Shown here one piece after another: positions 22,763 to 32,264 of a stretch of 64,000 nt of DNA. This DNA comes from Malachius bipustulatus (taxonomy: Eukaryota; Arthropoda; Insecta; Coleoptera; Melyridae). The notes under the pieces were generated by a model, which saw only the letters and a program-made list of their open reading frames with translations, made no database searches and was not told where the DNA came from. The stretch spans positions 558,001 to 622,000 of the forward strand of contig OU342634.1 of assembly GCA_910589415.1 (NCBI GenBank). The letters run 5' to 3'. Position numbers and translations under genes: made by a program. How positions within the stretch are numbered: position 1 is the stretch's first letter; each line of letters starts with the position of its first letter.

Positions 22763-24789
22763 TAATTTTAATTCAATGCCTTCGCTTCAAATTGTGTTTA
22801 ATTATTACAATAATTACTAATAACTACTTACTTAGGCCTGGCCATGCACGTAGTGATTTTCTTAAATCCAGATATCTCAGAAACGGCTGCTCAAATCAAC
22901 TCTTACCACGTATGCCTTTTTTTGGTAAAAGACGTTGGAGAATAAGAATTTTCATTTAAAAGTTAAATACAGAGTGGCCCAAAAAAGATAGTTCGTTTTG
23001 AATGTGTTCAAGGTACCGCAGGTGGCGCCCTCTAAATTTTACAATAAAAATGATTGCAGTTTTTAATTTTTCACCCCACAAAAGCCCCTTCAGCCGAATA
23101 TTGTGAAAATATACCAATTATTAAAAAAGTTATTTAAGAAAAACAGAAACCAAATTGAACTTTTGACACCCTGTATCTCTGAAATCATCCACTTTTGGAC
23201 AGAGATAAGTTGGATTAGATCGGCTTATTTAGGCCTCAGGAATTTGTGGTAGCTTTTTTTCCGCACCTTTCAGAGACACCCTGTATACATTAACACTTTT
23301 AGAAAAAAAAAACAACTTCGAGTAGATGTCTCAGTATTTTTGCAAGTTATGTATAAGATTCTCCGCTTTGGCTATATACGGCAATGTAATCATATAGGTA
23401 CTCATAGTCTATCTTCACGTAGTGCCTATCACTTATTTGCAAATTACTTCTTTTTATCAGGGAACTTGGGTCAAATACTTACTTTATTCTTCTTCTCAGG
23501 GGGATGTTACCAATGAGTGTGCTAACATTGTGCTTTTTCAGTTTTATTTTTCAGCATTATTGCTCGTATTCAAGGAATAATACAAAAATAAATATAACTT
23601 CGTGAATTCTTTTATGACCTCTGTAATTAACGTGACAGTTTTTTTATTTAATTATCAATGTTTGGTTACCAACGTAACGTCAATTATTGCCACTACAACA
23701 GAGTATCTGTCAGTTATTATGAGTATCACAGACTATCATACCAAATTCCGCATCTACCAATTATTCTGTGGAGTAAGTAAATGTAGATCTTTGGGAAATG
23801 TGTTCTCGCAAGGAATTGTAGAAGGAATGACAAATACCGCGTCATATCATTTACATTCATTTAATATAAATAAAAATTAATATTAATTATCAATACGGTA
23901 TGTATACCTACACCTACGAATTTATATGTTCTGACTAAATAAATAATCGAAACTATTTTGTTCATAAAATGGATACATACCTATTTGAAAAAGAAGAATA
24001 TAATAAACTTTGACAGATTCAAAAGAATATACATAATAATAATAATTATCTGAATATTGTAATAATGTATGAAGTTATAAACTCTACTGTGCTCTTCCAT
24101 GTTGTGCAATCCTCACTTATGAACGAGATTAATGTTAAAAAATCAGTCTGCGGAGGTACAAAACGTTACAGAAGTGCAACGAATTAAATAATTTTCAAAA
24201 TGAAGAGCGTACGCTCGTGGACGCCTGCTTCCTAGAAGTACAACAAAAGCGGCAACTATGGCCGCCATAAGAGCAATACTGCATCATAACTATGGCCTTT
24301 ACTATAGTATGTTACAATGTAATAGAAATGAAACATTAATTCTTTTATTTATTTTTTCTCGAAAACGGTTCATTTTATCAACAACGAATAAGAGTACCTT
24401 TTCTGTAGCTTAATGTTCAAGGTATCCAAATTTTTTTTTTTTTAATCCTTATCATACAGGGTGTTAAAAATGTAAGCATTAAAATGTACAACCTAGTCCG
24501 CCTCTGGTAAACTAAACAAGCTAATTTATGTTTTAGGGGCAGTATTTTAAGAGGTCCTTACTACTGTTTAATATTTTAGATTTTCATTAATTTTAATCAA
24601 GTAGTTGAAAAGTTATTCAAGAAAAATTGATTTCCAGTGGCGTCCTTTAGGAGGCCGTACCTCCGTAGGGAGGGCCGCTAGGAAAAAAAATTATGGGAAC
24701 TTGTCATCTTTTTTTTTAAGTTCTATCTGATTCCGAGAGATTTCCCACATTTTCCCGGACACCCTGTATATCAATGAGACGTTCGACAG

Positions 24790-25165
24790 ATCTCATGTAA
24801 TTAGTGTAGTTATCAGAGATAACTTAAGGGGAATAAAAGCAGCCAACGATTAGACTCTTGGATAAATTATGGATTTCAATAAATATTTCCTCAATGGTTA
24901 AAACAACTCCAGCACTGAGATACTTTTTAGTGGCAATTAATATACCACCACCCCTAGGTGCATTAAAATGGTCATATTTATTTGTCCCTTCTATAAATAT
25001 TGTAACCGTGAAAACCAATTTCAGCATCTGAAATGCCCGAGTGAAGCCATGTTTCTGTAAGTACATCAGGCGATGGTGACAGTAGCCCAATATTTCTGGT
25101 AGTAATGTCCAACCTGGTTCTCAAGCCCCCGACGTTCTGATAATAAGTCACCAGGTTCCCGCGCG
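24790..25165 (-). pseudogene. LINE 1 endonuclease, N-terminal part
   Basis: Pieces in two frames read YYQNVGGLRTRLDI, then DVLTETWLHS (catalytic Glu), then APRGGGILIATK. These are the opening motifs of a LINE endonuclease. The sequence breaks at the insertion of element E and continues at 19995. Confidence 0.7.
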
Positions 25166-25249
25166 TTGATTTTATTCGTTTTTTGGCAAAACTTCATCTG
25201 AGGAGACATAATCCTCCAATGAATCCTCCTTAGATCTAGCAGAGTTCTT

Positions 25250-26218
25250 AGCTTTTTTACTTTCAAGGTAACAGTTTTCGGGTTACCATTAACAAACTTC
25301 TTGTTTCTTCCACATATTTTTATTTTCTTCAAGTTCATTAAATATCTTAGCCTGTCTTCTAAGCTGATTAAAATATGATCGCTGGTTTTTAGTTAAGTCG
25401 TACGAGACTGTATACTCTTTAGGGATGAGACGCCAATGTGTGATAATATTAGTGACGTCGCAACGATTGTCACATTTAACCAAAATTGGCCGCATTTTGC
25501 CAGCCACAAATACACCGAGGCGTTTAACCTTTTTAATATTCAGTATGTATTCAGATTTTGTATACTGCTTAGGGCAGACTTAACTCTGTCCACATCATAG
25601 TCACGCTTGAACTTCGAATTTCCATCGTTGACTTGCTCTGGTACATTTCAAATTATCTGGTTATTTTCTCGTCTTTTACAATCCTTATTAATAACAGGTA
25701 AAGCACCACCGTGCACATCCAAGGATGAATTAGCCAGAGGGTCACACTTATTGACGTGAGTCAATAAATTATCTTCGAGCTCGGAGCAACGCCCTGCCAA
25801 ATCTCCAACAACAGAGATACTTTCACTCATGTGTCTTGCAAAAGATGATTTCAGCGCATTATGAGAGTCTTGCAATCCATCAATTCTTGTTTATATTTGG
25901 AATTTCAGTTGTGACTAATGCATTCAGTGTATTACCAATCTGATTAAATTGTTTAATTGATGCTTGTAGTTCAGAGATAGTCTCTACAAGGCGAGGATTA
26001 TCGCCTCCATTCTTCATACAATCCTTGCAACGATAAACTAACAAATTTCTGGTCTTCAACTTGATAACTCTGATTTCAGACGCCGTGGCACCGGATAAAT
26101 TTTTACCGCTACCCTCATGCTGTTTCTCATTGGCATGATAATGGTCTAAGCAGACACAGCAAGTGGCAAAAATATCACCCTCAATAAAGCCACCCCTGCA
26201 ACCGGCACAGGAAGTCAT
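25250..26218 (-). pseudogene. LINE 1 ORF1 with PHD-like zinc finger
   Basis: The ATG at 26218 opens MTSCAGCRGGFIEGD, then CCVCLDHYH, then YRCKDC. The Cys/His spacing resembles a PHD-type finger, seen in ORF1 of several insect jockey/CR1-type LINEs. The frame ends at 25880. A coiled-coil-like stretch follows at 25875-25648 in another frame, and a basic segment at 25507-25289 (RPILVKCDNRCDV) that looks like the ORF1 C-terminus. At least two frameshifts are needed. ORF1 would bind LINE RNA. Confidence 0.65.
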
Positions 26219-26600
26219 TATTCTCTATTTTCTGATGTTGTTTATTTGTTTACTTTTTGATTATTTTATTTATTCACAATTTATTCCTTCAGTTTATAGG
26301 AATAATTTATTTTCTTTAGAATATAAGATGGCAATTTAAATATGTTATCACTTTGCAGTTTTTCTCTATCTCCCTTATCAGAGTTTCACCAAAAAACAGC
26401 TTCAGTTTCTATTAATTGATTTCCATCCACTTCAAACTTCTCCACATCCAATTAAATCACAGCTCAACCAATTACACCACTGTATAGATTAAAATCTCAG
26501 CTTCGAGTAGATATAACCCACACTTTTATATTCCACTTATCAACCACAGAAATTACACTCAAACATCAGAGCCAAATTAGCTGCTGCTATATGTTAAACT

Positions 26601-27320
26601 GAATGTTATTGAATTTGAAAGTGTTTAAGAAATAAATTATTATTCCAATTAATACCTACTAAAATTATTTGAATATTACAAGGTAGGTACTTCAATTTAT
26701 TCTAAATAAGATTTATCAAACACTGCTATCATAATCAGTTATTTTTCGAACCAAACTTTAAACATCTTCATGGTTTTCTTCCCAATCTTCCGATGAAGAG
26801 CATGAGGCAAGAAGGCGTCCCAGAAGAGACCTTGAAGACTTGAACAAGAGGGAAAATCAGCATTGCTTCATATTCATTCTTTAGTCCCTCGGCTTGCTTC
26901 TTGCTTCCCAAAGTTGACAGCATATGCAAGTCGCATGGAGTGACTTGGGAAAAGCTTTATGAGTTTTCGCTTTTTTTTCACTCTCCATTGTTGTTCATCC
27001 TCTTAAAGAGTTTATACACTATGGTTTATTTAATAATTATAATAGGTATACATGTATCCACACGAAGCGCACGTAGGAATGAATAAACCGTTCAACCACA
27101 CACAACACGAATTATGATTTTATTTCAAGTTTATGTTACTGCAATGCCATGCATAAATGTACAATTTATGTTCGAAATTATACTCATTATCTGCCTATTT
27201 TATGAATAACTAACTGAGCTCTCAAACATGTCGGTAAAACAAGAATAGATTTAACTAGAGAATAAAATTTATTCATTCAATAGTTCTTTACAGATTTATA
27301 TGATGTTGGTGAAACCGGGC
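26601..27320. other. Remainder of element G right arm, non-coding
   Basis: AT-rich DNA. Only the last 120 bases match the inverse of the left arm of G. No ORF is convincing. Confidence 0.4.
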
Positions 27321-27805
27321 ATAAGTAATTTAATATAGCGTTTAGCGTGTTTTTGTTCAAATAAAATTAATCAACAGTGAAGTTTGAGCTTAAAGTAGCT
27401 ATTTAGAAGGGAAAAAAACAGCTCTCAGAGAAACCGTTTCTCCTTAAAAGTGAATTGAAAAAATCAAAAAGTCAAATATCACTTTTCAGCCAACATAAAG
27501 AAATGTGAAGTGGTAATTAACTAACACTTTTCATGGACCATTACAATAGATCTTGAAAATGGACATATTGTACAAAAATCAAATCGAAATCTTGCTTAGT
27601 TTTCGATAAATAGCACTTTTATGATTTTCACCATTTCGAAAAAAAGCTATTTTCTCGATCAGTAAAAATCACTTTGTATATCTCATTACGGCAAAATAAG
27701 TTTTCAAGCAAGCAGTAGATTTTTTGCTTCTAGAAGTTTTGACAAGTCAAAAATAAAAATTTTCCCCATATGATGTCAACTTTTTGGCGGTCACTGTATA
27801 ATAAT

Positions 27806-28624
27806 ACCGCGCGTTTCGAAACAAACCCCCAGTCTATAACTTCGTTCCAATTTCATCATAACTTCTGAAGTTTTCATGAGGTATTTTCGACTACTTTTGA
27901 CATACTTTGCACCTGTCGTAGACCTGACCGCACTTCCGGAAGTAACCAGAAATGACATCAACTTTTGACATTTGAATGGAACAGCCTGTATATTATTACA
28001 TTTTCAGATTGTCTGAGAAGTAATAACATTGGTGTTTATAATTCAAATTTGAACGAGTGATTTATGAGTTCTAAACAAACGAAAATCGCAATTTTCCATT
28101 TCAAAGCAGCTTACAGGAAAATGGGTCAAGCTCAAGATATCGAAAAACGGTTTACATGTCCCTATCTTAACTTTTCATTTGGTATCGTATCATTTAGCTG
28201 ACACTTTTATACAGGGTGATGAAAAGTAGCAGATTTTTCAACAATTTTTATATCAAATTCATCCACACAGCAGGATACCATATGAAAAATTACGATCAGA
28301 ACATGTAAGCTGTAATTATTAAGTATATGTAAGCTGTATGAGATTTTCATTTGTTTATTACTCATAAATCACATGTTAAAAACTTGAACTATTAACACCG
28401 TTGCTATTACATTTTCTCAGACAATCTGAAAATGTAATAATATACGGGTTGTTCCATTCGAAAATCAAAACTTGATGTCACTTCCGGTTACTTCCTGAAG
28501 TGCAATCAAACTTACGACAGGTGCAAAGGATGTCAAAAGTAGTCCTAAATACCCTAAGAAAACTTCAGAACTTAAGATGGAATTGGAAAGAAGCTATAAG
28601 CTGGGTCGGTTTTGTCTAAACTAC
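27806..28624. mobile_element. Inverted-repeat element K
   Basis: Two diverged arms of about 380 bases pair, for example attacattttcagattgtctgag (centred 28008) with its inverse near 28425. A relative lies at 41148-41570. Ends are eroded, so limits are approximate. Confidence 0.7.
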
Positions 28625-29594
28625 TGACATTGTAATGAACATGTTTTTGGAAGCTGACACATTCCATGAATTTGTTTTCATTATCTGGTTCTCATAGAGG
28701 ACGCTAATTACACAGTTCGTACCACAGAAGTAAAAAAGTCAGGAAAGAATATTATGGGAAATCGCTGGTGACCACCGAAATCGAACTCTAATATGGTGGA
28801 CGATGCCAGACAAAGACAGGACACAACTGAAAGAATGCCACAATGCCACTTCCTCCTTTTTGCCGAACTTCCGTCACACAGCAGCCAATCTCATAATATG
28901 GCTGACTTCCGTCACACTCATCACAAAGGCCAAGTAACATTATGCTCTTTCCGGACTCTATTACTTCTTTGGTTCGTACCTCGTAGTTCCAAACATAACT
29001 TTTTGAGTTTAGATTATCTAAACAAATTTTTTAAACATCATTTAAATTTACACCAAAAAGGTGCTCTTGAAACTCGATACTGTGTACCGTTTTCGGAATA
29101 TTTTGATTTGCAAATGATGAAGTAATGAGAATGACTGATGCTGGTATAAGGTAAGAATTAAATTATTTACCTACTTGGTTGGCAATTTGAAAACTGACGT
29201 TCACTGTTAGTTAAGACGGTATTGTCAATGACATTACATCTTAAAAAATGTATGTGTTTAAATTTTTTTTTTACAACACCCTGTGTCTTCAATTCGGATG
29301 CCTTTACGAATTTTTTTTACTAATCTAACCCTACTAACTTTTTATTGTTCTACCTATCTTAGCAAGAGGGCTACCTTTTTTTAAACAACCTTTATATTAG
29401 TTGTGTACACAATAAAGGCTCAGATTTATAATTTTTGATATGAACTAGGTACATTGACTAGACTCACAAGAAGTGACAAAAAATAAAGCTCGACAAGAGA
29501 TGACGCAAGCCGAACCCACCATGTACTTTATTTGATTTCGCTAAAAAAAATAAAGTGTGATATGCATTGATACAAATGGTACACATTTTGAGCT
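28625..29594. other. No gene recognised
   Basis: AT-rich sequence with a single lone caccctgtgt motif near 29278. I see no repeat pair or coding frame that I can support. Confidence 0.4.
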
Positions 29595-29627
29595 GTTGCT
29601 TTAATAATAATTCTTACTACTTACTAC

Positions 29628-29999
29628 AAGGCCCAAATCCGATCATCCTTGGAGTACTAATCACATGTTTGGAGCAACTCCTAAACATACGCTGAGATTA
29701 CTCGACTCCATTCAGAAACCATCCGCTTGATTGGGGACCCAGATTTGACAAAAAATTTCAACACTCTCGAACATCGAAGGAAAGTAGCTGATCTAAGTCT
29801 GTTTTACAGATATTTTTATGGGAAGTGTTCAAAAGACGTGGCGACATCTTTCATGTATAGAACTGCATCACTTTGGAACAACATTCCAAAGGGCGTGTTT
29901 TCTGAAGAATATGACCTTCAATGATTCAAAGCCAACGTGAATCTACATCTCCGCTCTCAGAGCGTCATAGGGGTTTCCCTTCAGTGCATGTGCATTTTC
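29628..29999 (+). mobile_element. 5'-truncated LINE tail (family LINE 3, copy 1)
   Basis: The frame reads LIGDPDLTKNFNTLEHRRK, then FYRYFYGKCSKDVATSF, then ASLWNNIPKGVFSEEYDL. This is the C-terminal end of a jockey/CR1-type ORF2. A short A-rich tail follows at about 30000. Its upstream part is shifted. A longer minus-strand copy lies at 45068-45717. Confidence 0.75.
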
Positions 30000-30181
30000 A
30001 ATTCAAAATAAAAAAAATTATGGAGTTTTTGAGATTTTACTGTTTTAGTGTATTTAAAAAAAAAAAATATGTATACTATTGAGGACGACACCACTACGAA
30101 AATCACCCAAACTCATCAATATGTCATAATGTCCACCGATCCTGACTCCCAGATCATGAAAAAGTAGTTTTCCAAAACTAC

Positions 30182-30199
30182 TTGACCTGACCTGACCTT
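30182..30199. repeat. Telomere-like CCTGA repeats, left flank of R1-clade LINE
   Basis: TTGACCTGACCTGACCT lies immediately next to the poly(T) that is the LINE poly(A) tail on the minus strand. The matching right flank is 32016-32036. Confidence 0.75.
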
Positions 30200-32014
30200 T
30201 TTTTTTTGGGGGGGGGGGGAGGGGGAATCCTCATGGACACTTCGGGTATGGTTCCTCCCGCCCGAAGTAGTGTCGGACTCCTACCGACTAAAAACCCTCC
30301 ATTGTTTGCTGGTGTTCGGCACGGTATACTGCCTAGGGTGCTTTCATCATGCCGAGCCAGTTTCTTATCTTCCGCCTATCTCGCCCTCGTACTTCCTCCT
30401 CATCACTTCGCACATGTAAGATAGTAATATGTTTCTTCTCTTCCCCTCTAGGTGTCTTGTCATGGACTCTAGGTCCAGGGGCCCCCCGAGCTTTCCCTCC
30501 GCCTGTTCCCTTTCGCCTCTCCATCTATCGCAGTCCAACAAGGTGTGTTGTGGTGTATCTACCACTTTACAGCAGCTGCAGTGGTCATCCTCGGTCCTAC
30601 CTATCCTCTTAAGGACCCGTGTCCGGTCAGCGCCTGTGTTGTGTAGTGGTTGAGCTGGTTTACTGCCCTTCCCTCAAACCACGACTTCACGTTTGGGATA
30701 AGGATTTTTGTCCACTGTCCTTTGGTTGTCTGGGACCATCTTGTTTGCCATCTCTCCAGGGAGTCTGCCATTAATGCTCCATCTGTTATCTTATCATCTT
30801 CTGGAGTTTTTTTTATGTCGCTCAACTCTATTTCTCACTTGCTCTTCCACAGGAAGAACTCCTGCCAGCACCTGCAGCGCCTCCAGGGAAACCGTTCTGT
30901 AGGCCGAGGTGACCCTGATCAATGTCTGCCTCTGCAGCGCATCCAGAATCGCCCCATACTTTTTAATCGTAATGGCGTTTTTCCATACTGGCGCCGCGTA
31001 CAACACGATGGACTGTACCACCGAGGCCAATAATAGTCTTCTTTTGGCTGCGCTAGGGCCTCCTATCCTGGGCATCACTCCTCCCAGTGCGGACATTGTC
31101 TTTGAGGCCTTTCGCACAGCCTCTTCAACGTGCTTCCCAAAAATCATTTTCGTGTCCAACGTCACACCAAGTTATTTCAGGGCCTCCTTCGCCACGATTG
31201 TTGTTCCCAACACTTCAAAGTTCACTCTTGGTGTTCTCTTGGCGTTTGAGAATACCATGGCCTCCGTTTTTTGGGGTGCCAACTCTAGTTTCATTTCGCT
31301 CATCCATGCGTTTATTCTTGCCAGCGCCTCGTTACCTCGGTTTTTTAGGGCATTTTCCGTTGGGGCGCTCACCGCTACTGCCAGATCGTCAGCAAACGCG
31401 ATCAGCTTTACGCCGATTGGCATCCTCGATCTGAGCACTCCATTGTACATGATGTTCCACAGCGTTGACCCTAATATTGAGCCCTGTGGAACACCACATG
31501 TTATCTTGATCTGTTTCTTCCCCTCCTTGATTTTCCTGTCTTGGAAGTACCCTCCTATCACCTTTCTCAGGTAGAGGGACACTGGAATGTTGGCCAGTGC
31601 CTCTAGGATTCTGCTCCATTTAGCGCTGTTAAAAGCGTTCCTGACGTCGACCGTTATCAGCGCGCACAGTCCAGGTCTTCCCCTGTGCCCTGTGCCCATA
31701 TTTGGCTTTTTTCGCCTCCTCCAAAACTTCCTCTACCGCGTGGATCGTGGACTTTCCCTTCCTGGAACCGAATTGTAGGCTTGATATAGAGTCCTTCTCT
31801 TCGATCTCCGTCGATAGTCGATTCAGGATGATGCGCTCGTAGAGCTTGCCCAGCGTGTTGAGGAGGCAGATCGGCCTGTAGGACGAAGGATCCTCCAAGC
31901 CTCCCTTCCCCTCCCATAGCAGCACGACTTTCGCCGTCTTCCATATAGCCGGAAAGGCACCCTTCTTCATTAAGTTATTCATCACTACCTTGAAGTATTC
32001 AGGGTCCACTTCTG
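30200..32014 (-). pseudogene. R1-clade LINE, 5'-truncated: RT and C-terminal zinc knuckle
   Basis: From about 32009 downward the minus strand encodes RT motifs of R1-clade LINEs: SYRPICLLNTLGKLYERII, FGSRKGKSTIHA, VDVRNAFNSAKW (first Asp), CGVPQGSILGSTLWN and LIAFADDLAVAV (Asp pair). The thumb and C-terminal region follow, then a Cys/His motif CSCCKVVDTPQHTLLDC at about 30550-30515. Endonuclease and ORF1 are absent, so the copy is 5'-truncated. It is broken by a frameshift near 31690, an in-frame TAA at 31172-31174 and frameshifts near 30810 and 30590. The 3' end is unusual: a C-rich run and then about ten A (30200-30230). Telomere-like repeats lie on both sides. GC content is higher than in neighbouring DNA. 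Confidence 0.9.
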
Positions 32015-32015
32015 A

Positions 32016-32036
32016 CCTAACCTGACCTGACCTACA
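32016..32036. repeat. Telomere-like CCTGA repeats, right flank of R1-clade LINE
   Basis: CTGACCTAACCTGACCTGACC lies at the 5' edge of the LINE. ACCTGACCTGACCT is shared exactly with the left flank, so it is either a 14-base target duplication or remnant of a longer (TCAGG)n tract. Confidence 0.75.
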
Positions 32037-32264
32037 GGTGTTTCTTATTAACGTGAGAAAAACTCAGGACGAGGAAGATTCAGGATTCCTCATGTTATTT
32101 TGTGAAGACAATTTCATTTGAACGTATGTCCGCAACAGCTTGAATTTTGTTGTAGAGGGTGTTGAATTTTTGGTTTTTCAAGGGTTATTTTTTATTAGCT
32201 TCGAAAATAGATAGGATATTTTTTAAATTTTAGTATAGGTGAATGGAATGTAAAACCACATACA

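Larger units (their letters stand above)
20625..23283. mobile_element. Transposon I: mariner-like with DUF4817-type transposase
   Basis: Ends are CAGGGTGTCTCTGAAAGG and its inverse, flanked by TA. The terminal motif recurs 110 bases inside each end (20735 and 23173), an IR/DR layout. Arms of about 460 bases match well. A decayed transposase lies on the minus strand and a SINE sits between it and the right arm. Confidence 0.9.
20149..24306. mobile_element. Element H: inverted-repeat element inside E
   Basis: Inverted ends CTATAGTAAAGGCCATAG lie at 20149-ish and 24289-24306. Similarity continues through ATGCAGT. The target duplication is unclear. Apart from transposon I it contains AT-rich DNA without recognised genes. 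Confidence 0.55.
19998..24766. mobile_element. Element E: inverted-repeat element within LINE 1
   Basis: Ends are CAGGGTGTCCGGGAAAATG and its inverse, flanked by TA on both sides. The arms pair over about 100 bases (including the ggccgctagg stretch near 24665). The centre was later filled by element H and transposon I. Confidence 0.8.
16690..26600 (-). mobile_element. LINE 1, jockey/CR1-type, split by several insertions
   Basis: On the minus strand the pieces lie in the order expected of one element: ORF1 (26218 downward), endonuclease, linker, then RT (17560-16700). Elements E (19998-24766) and C plus D (17769-19496) interrupt it, and coding similarity resumes in order on both sides of each. 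The 3' part after the YADD region is missing. The 5' UTR probably covers 26219-26600. Confidence 0.8.
16410..27321. mobile_element. Element G: PIF/Harbinger-like inverted-repeat element split by LINE 1
   Basis: The left end is TGCCCGGTTTCACCAACA and the right end its inverse, ending at 27321. Both are flanked by TAA, the three-base TWA duplication typical of PIF/Harbinger. The arms also share a diverged ATTCA..GAATAAA-type core. LINE 1 and its own insertions lie inside. No transposase is seen. Confidence 0.65.
13542..27796. mobile_element. Element F: outermost inverted-repeat element of a deep nest
   Basis: The left end is CAGTGATTGCCAAAAAGTTG after TA at 13540-13541. The right end is its inverse, ending at 27796 and followed by TA. 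After the solo LTR and elements A and B are removed, the left arm continues at about 15439-15862 and matches the inverse of about 27490-27760, including the stretch around atttcgatttgattt. So the two ends 14 kb apart belong to one small Tc1/mariner-like MITE. Everything between was inserted later. Confidence 0.75.

Noticed and set aside
23602..23880. Plus-strand ORF of 92 codons within element H
   Set aside because: No recognised motif and AT-rich composition. Probably chance.
30909..31574. 221-codon plus-strand ORF
   Set aside because: Antisense to the R1-clade RT, which has clear motifs on the minus strand.
30182..32036. True telomere or subtelomere end
   Set aside because: Only a few CCTGA units on each side and ordinary transposons beyond them.
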